Origin: Candidatus Heimdallarchaeota archaeon | GTDB lineage: Archaea; Asgardarchaeota; Heimdallarchaeia; JABLTI01 | Length of the DNA: 32,968 bases | Reading direction: 5' to 3' | NCBI GenBank assembly: GCA_019058165.1 | Contig: JAHLVZ010000001.1 | Location: 62,412-95,379, forward strand | Shown here: positions 9,618-19,073 of the stretch, piece after piece | How positions within the stretch are numbered: the stretch's first letter is position 1 | Layout: each line of letters begins with the position of its first letter | The notes under the pieces: model-generated | Told to the model about the DNA's origin: nothing | Databases searched by the model: none | Seen by the model: the letters and a program-made list of their open reading frames with translations, nothing else | Translations under genes and position numbers: made by a program

Positions 9618-10478
9618 GTGGCTCGAGATAAAAGTCCTAAAAGAGAGCTTCTAATTGAGTTATTAATTGATAAGATTCCAAAAGAACTACATATTCATTT
9701 TCCGCACCGTTGGTGGTTTATCGGAGATGTTTTAATTACAACAATTCCTGAAAAGCTCAAACAATATCGGAGTGCGGTTGGTGAAGCATTTCTACAACTC
9801 GAACCAAAGAGAGCGAGAACAATTCTTGGAAAAACAGGTCCAACGAGAGGAATTACAAGAGAACCAAGTTTTGATTATTTAGCTGGAGATAAGAACACTG
9901 AAACAATTCACAAGGAATTAGGTTGTTATTTCAAATTAGACGCAGCCAAGTTAACCTTTTCTCCTGGCAATCACTTTGAAAGAGAAAGAATGCTGGATGC
10001 AGTGAAAAGTGATGAATTTATTATAGACATGTTCAGTTGTGTTGGCAATTTATCATTACCCATTGCTGTTAATAAGGCACCAAAACAAATCATTGCAGCT
10101 GAAATAAATCCTTATGCTTTCAAATATCTTGAAGAAAACATAAAACTCAACAAAGTTACAGATGTGATGAAAGCAATTGAAGGAGATAACCGAGTAATTT
10201 TAAGGGAATTTGAAGGGAAAGCTGATCGGGTTATTTCAGGTTATTTACATAGCGATGAAGATCAAATTAGACAAGCTGTTAGATTATGTAATGAAGGCAG
10301 CATGCTCCATTACCATGTTGCTATTACTGCACGAAAAGAAATACAAACAGAAACAATCATGAATATTAAAAAAATAATTCAAGCAGAAGGAAGAGTTTGT
10401 ACGAAAATGATTCGAAAACGAGTGAAAAAATACTCGCCAGGAGTAGAGCACATCGTTTTAGATATAGTAATTAACTAA
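9618..10478 (+). CDS. taw2: Trm5/Taw2-family tRNA methyltransferase / wybutosine synthesis protein
   Basis: GTG start. KTGPTRGITREPSFDYLAGD, KLTFSPGNHFERERM, IIDMFSCVGNLSLPIAV, IAAEINPYAFKYLEENIKLNKV are typical of the Trm5/Taw2 family. The N-terminus is too short for the full Trm5 D1-D2 arrangement. Confidence 0.8.
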   Translation: MARDKSPKRELLIELLIDKIPKELHIHFPHRWWFIGDVLITTIPEKLKQYRSAVGEAFLQLEPKRARTILGKTGPTRGITREPSFDYLAGDKNTETIHKELGCYFKLDAAKLTFSPGNHFERERMLDAVKSDEFIIDMFSCVGNLSLPIAVNKAPKQIIAAEINPYAFKYLEENIKLNKVTDVMKAIEGDNRVILREFEGKADRVISGYLHSDEDQIRQAVRLCNEGSMLHYHVAITARKEIQTETIMNIKKIIQAEGRVCTKMIRKRVKKYSPGVEHIVLDIVIN

Positions 10479-10798
10479 TCAAGAAGTACGTAAGGAAACG
10501 ATTACAAAAAGCACTCTTCATTAACAAAATCAATTTTGTGAATCATTAGCTGTAAATCAATTGTTTTGTGCAAGTGGTTCAGGATCAATTAATATAGGCT
10601 CCGTTCGTCAGTTCAGAAATTCAGGTATTAATTATTCTTCTAGTAATCTATTCGTTTTTTCTTTCTTAAATACCTTTTAGAAAAGCTGTACTTAAAGCTA
10701 ATTATTCAATTATTCTTTTAAACAAATGATAATACTTTCAGTTAACTCTTTGGATAAATGCCATATATCTGACTGAGTATAAACAATACTGAAGAAAA

Positions 10799-11992
10799 AT
10801 GGTGAAAAGAGTCGTTAGAATACAGCTACCGAAAACAAAGCTTTTCGAAGAGCTAACATTCCTTGCGAAGAACCTCTACAATTCAGCCACTTACCTAGTT
10901 CGACAAACATACTTTGAAACAGGCAAAATTCTACGATATTATACAATCTGGAACAAGATGAAAAAGAAAAAGGAATACCGAAAACTCCATAAACGAGCTG
11001 GCAGCCAAACTCCACAACAACTATTAAGAGTGGTGGGAGCAACTTGGGGAGGATACAAAGCAGCGAAAGAAGACTGGCGCATAAATCCTGAGAAATACTT
11101 TGGAAAACCAAAGATGCCGAGATACTTACCAAAGAATGGTCGATTCATTGTAATTTGGTCAAAGATACAAGTAAGGATAAAAGAAGAAAAAGTGAGGATA
11201 GTAGAGCGACTCATGAAAGAAGGATTTCCAGCGATCCCAACGGAAAACCTACCAGTCACAGAAGCAAATCATTCCATCGTTCGTTTAAAACCATTTTTCG
11301 ACAAATTCATGTTGGAGTTAGTGTATGAAAAAGAATCGCCAATAATAAAAGTAAGGAAAGAGCAAAAGATTCTTGGATTGGATTTAGGCGTTAATAACCT
11401 CGTAGCTACGTCAGATGGGTTTATCATCAAAGGCGGGGTCGTTAAAAGCATCAACCAGTTCTTCAACAAGCAAAAAGCAAAGATCCAAGCACAGCTAAGG
11501 AAACAAGGTCATTGGACTAGTGAGAGAAAACAACAGCTGATGCGGTGGCGTCACGATAAATTGCATGACCTTTTTCACAAAGCGTCAAGAATGATTATTC
11601 AGCACTGTCTTAAGAATAAAATTTCCACAGTGGTCGTTGGTCGGAACAAGAATTGGAAGCAAAACATACGAATGGGTAGGAAAACCAATCAAAAATTCAC
11701 TAATATTCCTTTTAATAAACTTATAAAAATGTTACAGTACAAAGCAGAGGAGCGAGGAATCGATGTCATTCTTATTTCAGAGGAGTATACTTCCCAGACA
11801 TGTTCATGTTGTGGCTATTGTTCGCGAAGTAATCGTAAGTACAGAGGATTATTTGTTTGTAAAAAATGTAAGCTAGTCATTAATGCTGATGTTAATGCAG
11901 CAAAAAACATTGCTAAAAAAGTATTCCCCAAGTACCCATTAGGGATAGGGGGTAGTGGTTGTGTGGCACGACCGACAAAGCTTGCTTTGTAA
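10799..11992 (+). CDS. tnpB: TnpB RNA-guided endonuclease, complete
   Basis: RuvC-I LGLDLGVNNLVATSD, RuvC-II LISEEYTSQTCSCCG, Zn finger CSCCGYC...CKKCK, RuvC-III NADVNAAKNIA. The catalytic triad looks intact. No adjacent tnpA. Confidence 0.95.
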   Translation: MVKRVVRIQLPKTKLFEELTFLAKNLYNSATYLVRQTYFETGKILRYYTIWNKMKKKKEYRKLHKRAGSQTPQQLLRVVGATWGGYKAAKEDWRINPEKYFGKPKMPRYLPKNGRFIVIWSKIQVRIKEEKVRIVERLMKEGFPAIPTENLPVTEANHSIVRLKPFFDKFMLELVYEKESPIIKVRKEQKILGLDLGVNNLVATSDGFIIKGGVVKSINQFFNKQKAKIQAQLRKQGHWTSERKQQLMRWRHDKLHDLFHKASRMIIQHCLKNKISTVVVGRNKNWKQNIRMGRKTNQKFTNIPFNKLIKMLQYKAEERGIDVILISEEYTSQTCSCCGYCSRSNRKYRGLFVCKKCKLVINADVNAAKNIAKKVFPKYPLGIGGSGCVARPTKLAL

Positions 11993-12006
11993 ACTTTTGT
12001 TTACAA
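11926..12006 (+). ncRNA. Candidate omega-RNA 3' region / IS right end (tandem stem-loops)
   Basis: Nested CCCC(11926-29)/GGGG(11948-51) with CCC/GGG inside; GGTTGTG-TGG-CACGACC (11957-11973); ACAAAG-CTTG-CTTTGT (11975-11990); TTGTAAAC-TTTT-GTTTACAA (11987-12006). The series spans the tnpB stop codon. Confidence 0.5.
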
Positions 12007-12070
12007 TTGATGTCATGAACAAAATTATATAATACTCGAATTCTTACGATTAATACTGGAGATATTTTCG

Positions 12071-12577
12071 TTGAATAAGAAAGTGGATGCAAAAACACCC
12101 GACCCATGGACATTGCGACAACTCAAGGTTGTTGCAGAATATCAATTCGGTAAGAAATTTGACAAGATTTTAGCTCCAAAAGACATTTTAGTGACATTTT
12201 CAAAAAACACAGACCGAGTGAGAGAGATAATTTTAGGGGAAGAACGTCTTGCAACGATTAGACCAACAGATGGCCTGTTTTCTATAGGTCTTGCTGGTGC
12301 ACAAAGAATTATTGATAATACTAAGATGCCAAAAAGACGTGTTGTTGTTCAATCTGATGTTAGTGAATTTATTGCAGATGGAAGAAATGTTTTTGCAAAA
12401 CATGTTGTAAAAGTTGATCCTGAAATATTGCCAGAAGATGAAGTAGTAGTTGTTTCTGAAGAAGATAAATTATTAGCAGTTGGCAGAGCTAAACTTTCAG
12501 CTGAATACATGCTCGCCTTTCAAAAAGGAACAGCAGTAAAAGTACGTCATGGGATTAAAAAACAAAAGAAATCATGA
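12071..12577 (+). CDS. PUA-domain RNA-binding protein (archaeosine TGT C-terminal-like)
   Basis: TTG start. RRVVVQSDVSEFIADGRNVFAKHVVKVDPEILPEDEVVVVSEEDKLLAVGRAKLSAEYMLAFQKGTAVKVRHG is a canonical PUA domain. Confidence 0.88.
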   Translation: MNKKVDAKTPDPWTLRQLKVVAEYQFGKKFDKILAPKDILVTFSKNTDRVREIILGEERLATIRPTDGLFSIGLAGAQRIIDNTKMPKRRVVVQSDVSEFIADGRNVFAKHVVKVDPEILPEDEVVVVSEEDKLLAVGRAKLSAEYMLAFQKGTAVKVRHGIKKQKKS

Positions 12578-13729
12578 TTGAAAAAATTCTGTAATGGTTT
12601 TTTGTAAAGGATCTTGTTTTGTAAAATTTGATACCCTAACTGCAACTTTTCTTATTGGTGCATTATTATGTGCATGGTTTATTTCATCTAAAATCTCGTA
12701 AACAGTGGTTTTAATTCGTTCTTTATCATCATTTGCAGCTAAAAAAGAGCGACTACGATTAATGTTTTGGAAATTATCTTGTAAACGTACTGCCAGTGTT
12801 ACCGTCTTGTATTTGAAATTTTTTTTCACTAATCGATCATGAACACTATCTATTAATTTGGGCAAGATTTTTTCAGCAGTAACTCTTTCCCCATCATTCA
12901 TTTGCCCCCAAAACGTCCGACCATTACTGATGGATTTTGCACCATAGGTATTTATTGGTTCTATATTGGTTCTCCCTTTCCCTGAAATAATTCGATAAAA
13001 GAACTTGCCTAAACCCCCGAACTTCCGTATCATTTCAACTTCAGATCCAACAGCAATTATTTGTCCAATGGTTTTTATTCCATGCTTTCTTTTCAAACTC
13101 TCAGTTGTTTTAGGACCAATACCACTCATCTTTCTTACAGATAAGGGAGTTAAAAAATCAATTATTTTATCAGGAAGAACATATTTGATACCATCTGGTT
13201 TTGCTACACCAGTAGCTATTTTTGCTATTGTTGTATTAGATCCAATACCTATTGAACAGTTGATTTGTTCTGCTTCATAAATTTCTTTTTTTATTTTCTT
13301 AGCAAGTGGAATTGGGTCTCCACCATAGTCATTTTCTACCTCAGATGTTAAATTAAGATACGCTTCATCAATTGAAGCCACTCTAAATTGTTCAGTATAA
13401 GAAGATAGAATCGACATAATATTATCTGAAACATCTCTATAGAGAGAGTGATGTCTGCCAGTACAAATTAAATCCGGACAAAAATCAATTGCCTGGTTAA
13501 TTGGCATACCTGCATGCAATCCGAATTTCCTAGCTATATAATTACAAGAAGTAACTACCCCTCGTCTTGTCTCCCTGTTTCCACCAACAGCAACTGGTTT
13601 CCCTACTAATTCAGGATCTTCCCTTATTTCCACAGCAGCAAAAAAGCAATCTAAATCAACGTGATAGAGAAATTGACCTTCTCTTTGTTGTGTTTTTTTG
13701 GTTACTTTAGGAAGTTGGAGGAAAACCAT
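12572..13729 (-). CDS. dinB: Y-family DNA polymerase IV (DinB) with C-terminal PIP box
   Basis: YHVDLDCFFAAVEIREDPEL, SIDEAYLNLT, CSIGIGSNTTIAKIATGVAKPDG. C-terminus QKTITEFFQS matches the PIP-box consensus QxxPhixxFF. Confidence 0.96.
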   Translation of the reverse strand: MVFLQLPKVTKKTQQREGQFLYHVDLDCFFAAVEIREDPELVGKPVAVGGNRETRRGVVTSCNYIARKFGLHAGMPINQAIDFCPDLICTGRHHSLYRDVSDNIMSILSSYTEQFRVASIDEAYLNLTSEVENDYGGDPIPLAKKIKKEIYEAEQINCSIGIGSNTTIAKIATGVAKPDGIKYVLPDKIIDFLTPLSVRKMSGIGPKTTESLKRKHGIKTIGQIIAVGSEVEMIRKFGGLGKFFYRIISGKGRTNIEPINTYGAKSISNGRTFWGQMNDGERVTAEKILPKLIDSVHDRLVKKNFKYKTVTLAVRLQDNFQNINRSRSFLAANDDKERIKTTVYEILDEINHAHNNAPIRKVAVRVSNFTKQDPLQKTITEFFQS

Positions 13730-13906
13730 AAGCTAGTTTCTAACTCATAGAAAAAATAAGTTATATGCAGAGAGATAAACGAAAGTAATAAACTAAGAAA
13801 AAAAATAAGAAAAATATTATTTCGATATTTTTATTCTATAAACAACTTAATAAAAGAAAGTCTGTTGGGATTTCCTAACAAATTACTGAAATGAGTTACA
13901 ACACTG

Positions 13907-14029
13907 ATGATAAAAAAATGTCCATATTGTAGAACGGAATTAACAATTGAAGACCTTTGTTGGGAGATTTCCGAGAAAAAACAAGATGCAGAATATTATT
14001 GCCCACAATGCAAAAAAAAAGTAAGCTAA
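13907..14029 (+). CDS. 40-aa zinc-ribbon protein
   Basis: Translated by hand: MIKKCPYCRTELTIEDLCWEISEKKQDAEYYCPQCKKKVS*. Two CPxC knuckles (CPYC, CPQC). Below the ORF-track size cutoff. Confidence 0.65.
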   Translation: MIKKCPYCRTELTIEDLCWEISEKKQDAEYYCPQCKKKVS

Positions 14030-14172
14030 GAAAATAGAAAAGGGAATTCTTTTTCTTAATTTCTCATTTTAGACTTAGATAGCTCGTTTGAAAATTCTCA
14101 CTCGTTTTCTATATTTTACCTAATGAGAAATAACAAGACTGCAAAAGAGTAAGAAGAATGAAAAACAAGGTT

Positions 14173-14952
14173 TTACTCGGGAAAAACTGGTTTACCATAA
14201 AACATCTCGGTTTCATATGTGAATTGCACTTGATCATTCTCTTGATACTTTTCAAATAATGCCTCTAAACCATCCAGTAATAATTGATAGACAACTTGAT
14301 CCTCTTTTGGAGTATACGAAGAAGATAAAAGTCTACCTTTTAAACCATCAAAATTAAAAATTTGATAATTATCACAGACAAAATGAGTTACTTCTTCTGT
14401 TCCAAAAAAATCCTTGGCTTGTTGAAGATTTATATATTGTTGAGCAATGCCTTCATATTCCGGACAGTATTTTTTTAACAGTTGATCATATCCTTTCATA
14501 AAAGGTGTGCGTTCTATTTGTCTTGAATTATAGACAAGTACAAGACTACCTTTTGGTTTTAATATACGTTTAAATTCCCATTTTGTTTCTTCCGCATCGA
14601 ACCAATGAAAAGCTTGTGCAGCTGCTATCATATCTACGCTTCTTCTCCCAAGCGTTGTTGCTTCTGCTTGCCCATTAATACTAATGAAATTAGGATACCA
14701 CCCAAGGATTTTCTCTGCAGCTTCTCTCATCTCATCATTTGGTTCAACGGCATAGACTATACACCCAGCCTTCAAAAGTAGTTTAGTAAAAATGCCTGTT
14801 CCTGAACCAATGTCTGCTATAACAGTATCTTCCGAAATCAATTGCTCTTTCTTTAACTCAGTAATTAATTCTTTAGGATAAGTTGGACGATATCTAATAT
14901 AATTCTCAACTCGATCCGAAAATCTGCCTGTTGGATCCAAAGACAAAATCAT
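14173..14952 (-). CDS. Class I SAM-dependent methyltransferase
   Basis: VIADIGSGTGIFTKLLLKAGCIVYAVEPNDEMREAAE, AAQAFHWFDAEETKWEFKRILKPKGSLVLVYN. Confidence 0.9.
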   Translation of the reverse strand: MILSLDPTGRFSDRVENYIRYRPTYPKELITELKKEQLISEDTVIADIGSGTGIFTKLLLKAGCIVYAVEPNDEMREAAEKILGWYPNFISINGQAEATTLGRRSVDMIAAAQAFHWFDAEETKWEFKRILKPKGSLVLVYNSRQIERTPFMKGYDQLLKKYCPEYEGIAQQYINLQQAKDFFGTEEVTHFVCDNYQIFNFDGLKGRLLSSSYTPKEDQVVYQLLLDGLEALFEKYQENDQVQFTYETEMFYGKPVFPE

Positions 14953-15169
14953 ATCCTCAAAGATTATTTGGTGACTAAGTTATCGTTTAAGTTGTAAAAA
15001 ACCTTTTTCTCAAAAAATGTAAACGAAAACCGGAGTGTTAGAGGAACATTTCACTCATAAAACAAAATTTGAACTCGATTACTCACCATTAGAGCTTTGA
15101 AAATCATCAAATAAAACTTTAAATAATTCATTGTATTAATAAAATTGGAAATATGTGGTGGAGATATAT

Positions 15170-15586
15170 ATGCTCATAGAGGGATTCATATCAATAGAAG
15201 ACAGTGGTATTCCCACTTTTGTAATCAAACAACCTGATGCCAATTGGGATGAGGTGTTACTCTCTGGTTTCCTATCAAGCATTAATGACTTCTGTAACCT
15301 TGCTCTGGATTCCGGAAATTTATCCAACATTCAGTTTCAGGAAAAACAAGTTTTCTTTTCATTCTCCAATAGATTAGAAATTAAATTCGCCTTAATTGCG
15401 AAGAACTCAATCCCTAACGATATTGCGCAATACTGTTTAAATGAACTACAAGAACAATATACAGTCTTCTTTACTAAAGGGAAGAAAAAGAAGAAAGTAA
15501 CGAAAAACCAATCAGAGAAATTCACCAAAAGTATAGCTGTTCCAACGATTGAGAAATGGGAAACAAAAGCTTTGGATTCCAAATAA
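15170..15586 (+). CDS. Longin/roadblock-like domain small protein (fold-level call)
   Basis: ATG 15170 preceded by GGTGGAG. Pattern MLIEGFISIEDSGIPTFVIKQ...LLSGFLSSINDFCNLAL...FSNRLEIKFALIAKNS...CLNELQEQYTVFF resembles longin/HPS-like domains. Lysine-rich tail. Confidence 0.5.
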   Translation: MLIEGFISIEDSGIPTFVIKQPDANWDEVLLSGFLSSINDFCNLALDSGNLSNIQFQEKQVFFSFSNRLEIKFALIAKNSIPNDIAQYCLNELQEQYTVFFTKGKKKKKVTKNQSEKFTKSIAVPTIEKWETKALDSK

Positions 15587-15712
15587 CAAATGACTAATAT
15601 TAGGTTTTTTGAATGGAAATCAATGATAAAAAGAGTTAGTTGAATTAAAATAACTCAATATTTACACAAAAAGACAAAAAGAAAGTATGTAAAGTAATTA
15701 TAGGTTAAATGA

Positions 15713-18700
15713 ATGAATTACTCTTTTCAGTATCGAAAACGATTAAAGAGAATATCTTTCGTATTTCTGTTTCTAGTTTTCATCCAGAGTAATGCACTTA
15801 TTATTCAAAGTGATTTGACTTTAGTTATTTCACCTGCTGATTCTTCTTTTACTAAACAAGCATCAAATACTACACAAATGTGGCTACCAGAGGTAGATAA
15901 TTTGTATGTTGGTTTTATTGAGTGGTTGCCAGAAGAAGTGCTAGAGGAAAATACTGGATTTATTCGAGATCTAAAAATAGCTATTGATGGGTTTAACAAT
16001 ACACATGTTTTTTGGGTTCAAATAATAGATAGTAACTGGCAGTTACTTGAGAAAATAAAATTTGCAGTCAATAGTACATGGAATGAACATCAAGTTTTAA
16101 GCTATCTTACTGATAGTAATGAAATTTGGATGTTTGATGTTGCAACCTCTAATGATGGGAAAATTCATTTAACATGGGAGAATAACGGACAAATTTTTTA
16201 TCGATATTACGTAAATCCTACTTGGAGTTCAGTATCATTTATTGCTTATGGGAAAAAACCTAAAATCGAGATAAGTATTTCAAATAATCCAGGGGTAATT
16301 TTTACCCAATCTGTAAATATTGAATATACTTATTATATGAGTCATAAATTTGCAGTATATTCAGCTACAGATGATTTATGGGAATATACCGAATTTGGCC
16401 TTTATTGGGAGGGTAGGGATTCCAATCATGACTTTACAACTAATATACAGAATGGAAAAGAATACTTCCAAGGTATTGTGTGTCATTTAAGAAAAACATG
16501 GAATCGTGAGGAGAGTAGATACTATACAAATTTCACTTTAGATTCAGTAAGTAAAGCAAACGATTCAGAGATATTACAAACCATCACTATTGAAGATGAC
16601 CCTTTGCTAGAAAGACCATTTTATTGGAATAGCGAACCAATAATATTAAGCGATAAAGAGAATAAAATGCATGTCATAGTAGATTATTGGGGACTGAATG
16701 GACAAGAAATCTTCTGTTACCAATATAATGGAGGGAATTGGGGATCGCGAATTAAACTCTCTACGACCGCTTCTCCGGATGTTTCAGTTGTTCATAAAAC
16801 AGCTGCAATAGATCCTTCAGGAGGAGTGACGAGTGTATGGACTGAGAGGAGATTCATCAATAGTTCAATTGAAACAGGTATGCTACAAATAAAATCATAC
16901 AAGCCAACATCCGGATGGTCGGAAACAGCTTATTTACAAACCAATCTTACTTATTCTAGAAGTCCATATCTTGAATTTGATGCAGCAGGAGACGCCCATT
17001 TAGTTTGGTGGGAAGATTTTGAAGGAGAAAGAACACTACACTATCGTTTTGGATATGGAGATGGAGACGGAGATGGATTATCAAATAAAGATGAAAAAAT
17101 ATATGGAACTGATCCTGACGATCCTGACACCGATGATGACCAAATGCTGGATGGAGAGGAAATTGCCAATGGTTTTGATCCGCTCAATCCTGATGAGGAC
17201 ACAGATGGAATGTTGGATGGATATGAATTTCATTATGGATTAGATCCATATTCAGATGATTCACTAGGGGATCTAGACAACGATTCTTTATTGAATATTG
17301 AAGAGTTCCTAGCAAACACATATCCAAACGATAATGATTCTGATGATGACTTTGTGAGCGATTATGAGGAGGTGGTTATTTATTTATCAAATCCATTGAA
17401 CACTGATACAGATGGTGATACGTTAGACGATGGTTTAGAGATCAATGATTTAAGTTCTGATCCAAATTCAGGTGATTCCGATAATGATACGATGTCTGAT
17501 GCGTATGAATATCTCTATCGGGATTATTTAGACATTAATGTCAATGATTCTGCATTAGATCCAGATGGAGAAGGCCTAATCAATCTCTACGAATACCAAT
17601 GGAATCTGCATCCCGGACAAGTTGATTATGAGGGCGATGGACTTGATGATTACCAGGAAGTGATGGTGTGGGGAACAAATCCCGTACTATTTGACACAGA
17701 CAAAGATGGTTATATGGATGGGGTGGAAGTTTATGGAATATATGCTCCTACTAATCCTGCAGCTAATGCAACAGGCTATGTTTTTACTAATCCAACATTA
17801 TGGGATACCGATGGTGATTTACTATCTGACAAAACTGATATAACAATAAATTGCAATCCTCTTGACAATGATACAGATGATGATTTAATGTCAGACGGGT
17901 ATGAATACTATATGCAACTGGATCCTCTTAATGCTTCAGATGCTACACTAGATCTCGACGGTGATACCCTGACCAATTACGAAGAGTTCTTACTGTGGAC
18001 TGATCCTAAAAATACCGATACGGATGGAGATAAACTCTGGGATAATGAAGAGCTCGTATATGGATCAGACCCCACCTTTTATGACACTGATGGAGATGGG
18101 CTTAATGATTACGTTGAAATAATCGTTTTATTAACGAATGTTACCAATCCAGATACAGATCTTGATGGGTTGCTAGATGGATTAGAAGTCCATACATACT
18201 ATTCTAATCCTCACATTCAGGACACAGACGGTGACACTATTATTGATGGGGATGAAGTTTATATCTATAACACAAATCCAACAACCATTCACTCAGATGA
18301 TGATCTTCTTGCAGATAACTTAGAAATAATCTTTGGAACTAATCCCAATCAAAAAGATACCGACATAGATGGGATGGATGATTTTTGGGAATGGCAGTAC
18401 GGATTGAATGGAACAATAAATGATTCCAACCTAGATTTTGATAATGATAATGTAATAAATATTGTTGAATATAATAAAGGCTCAAATCCATTACTTGCTG
18501 AAAGCGATGATGATGGGATTATAGACTATGATGAAATCTATATCTACTTCACCCATCCAGGAATGAATGATACAGATGAAGATGGTTTGTCTGACTATGA
18601 GGAATTATTCGTGTATCTAACGATACCTTATGACGCGGATACAGATGATGATGGATTATGGGATGGGTATGAAATTGAGATTGGAACTGATCCTTTGCAT

Positions 18701-18967
18701 GTTGACACAGATAGAGATGGAGTTAGTGATGAACAAGAGTTGGAGGAAGGAACAGATCCTTTGGAACCAAATAGTAATCGTTTGAGAATTACTCTTATCA
18801 CATTTCTTATTGTTTCTAATATAGTACTTGGTTCACTTACTTTGTATTATGGAGTTCCATGGGTGATTTCAAAACGCAAAAAGAATATTGAGCTCTTATG
18901 GATGAAACAGGGTTTGGAAACAAAAGAAAGAGAGTCAAAAAATGAAGAAATGACTAAGAATTCTTAG
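15713..18967 (+). CDS. Large surface protein: N-terminal beta-propeller-like ectodomain, about 20 TSP3-like acidic Ca-binding repeats, C-terminal TM anchor
   Basis: Signal-like N-terminus. Many DxDxDGLxDxxE repeats (e.g. DGDGDGLSNKDEKIYGTDPDDPDTDDD). C-terminal LRITLITFLIVSNIVLGSLTLYYGVPWVISKRKK. Confidence 0.88.
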   Translation: MNYSFQYRKRLKRISFVFLFLVFIQSNALIIQSDLTLVISPADSSFTKQASNTTQMWLPEVDNLYVGFIEWLPEEVLEENTGFIRDLKIAIDGFNNTHVFWVQIIDSNWQLLEKIKFAVNSTWNEHQVLSYLTDSNEIWMFDVATSNDGKIHLTWENNGQIFYRYYVNPTWSSVSFIAYGKKPKIEISISNNPGVIFTQSVNIEYTYYMSHKFAVYSATDDLWEYTEFGLYWEGRDSNHDFTTNIQNGKEYFQGIVCHLRKTWNREESRYYTNFTLDSVSKANDSEILQTITIEDDPLLERPFYWNSEPIILSDKENKMHVIVDYWGLNGQEIFCYQYNGGNWGSRIKLSTTASPDVSVVHKTAAIDPSGGVTSVWTERRFINSSIETGMLQIKSYKPTSGWSETAYLQTNLTYSRSPYLEFDAAGDAHLVWWEDFEGERTLHYRFGYGDGDGDGLSNKDEKIYGTDPDDPDTDDDQMLDGEEIANGFDPLNPDEDTDGMLDGYEFHYGLDPYSDDSLGDLDNDSLLNIEEFLANTYPNDNDSDDDFVSDYEEVVIYLSNPLNTDTDGDTLDDGLEINDLSSDPNSGDSDNDTMSDAYEYLYRDYLDINVNDSALDPDGEGLINLYEYQWNLHPGQVDYEGDGLDDYQEVMVWGTNPVLFDTDKDGYMDGVEVYGIYAPTNPAANATGYVFTNPTLWDTDGDLLSDKTDITINCNPLDNDTDDDLMSDGYEYYMQLDPLNASDATLDLDGDTLTNYEEFLLWTDPKNTDTDGDKLWDNEELVYGSDPTFYDTDGDGLNDYVEIIVLLTNVTNPDTDLDGLLDGLEVHTYYSNPHIQDTDGDTIIDGDEVYIYNTNPTTIHSDDDLLADNLEIIFGTNPNQKDTDIDGMDDFWEWQYGLNGTINDSNLDFDNDNVINIVEYNKGSNPLLAESDDDGIIDYDEIYIYFTHPGMNDTDEDGLSDYEELFVYLTIPYDADTDDDGLWDGYEIEIGTDPLHVDTDRDGVSDEQELEEGTDPLEPNSNRLRITLITFLIVSNIVLGSLTLYYGVPWVISKRKKNIELLWMKQGLETKERESKNEEMTKNS

Positions 18968-19073
18968 CTTATTTTTTAAATTCATAAACTCTCACCTTCA
19001 AATCCTTATGTTTGGAGAAATCTGAAGTGTTGAAATTGTAAAGATATTAATAGCTATTTCATATTATATTATT

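Noticed and set aside
10479-10798. tRNA or other stable RNA in the 320-nt gap before tnpB
   Set aside because: No T-loop (GTTCRANNC) or cloverleaf pattern found by eye. More likely the left part of the IS element.
10815-11259. Minus-strand ORFs opposite the complete tnpB
   Set aside because: Overlap each other and a strongly supported coding frame, with no domain features.
15655-15690. Possible degenerate 24-mer (TTTACACAAAAAGACAAAAAGAA) upstream of the TSP3-repeat gene
   Set aside because: Requires several gaps and lies in A-rich sequence. Not distinguishable from chance without a statistical test.
17019-17243. ORF 17019..17243 inside the TSP3-repeat gene
   Set aside because: Out-of-frame product of repetitive GATGG/GAT codons. 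The main frame is clearly coding.
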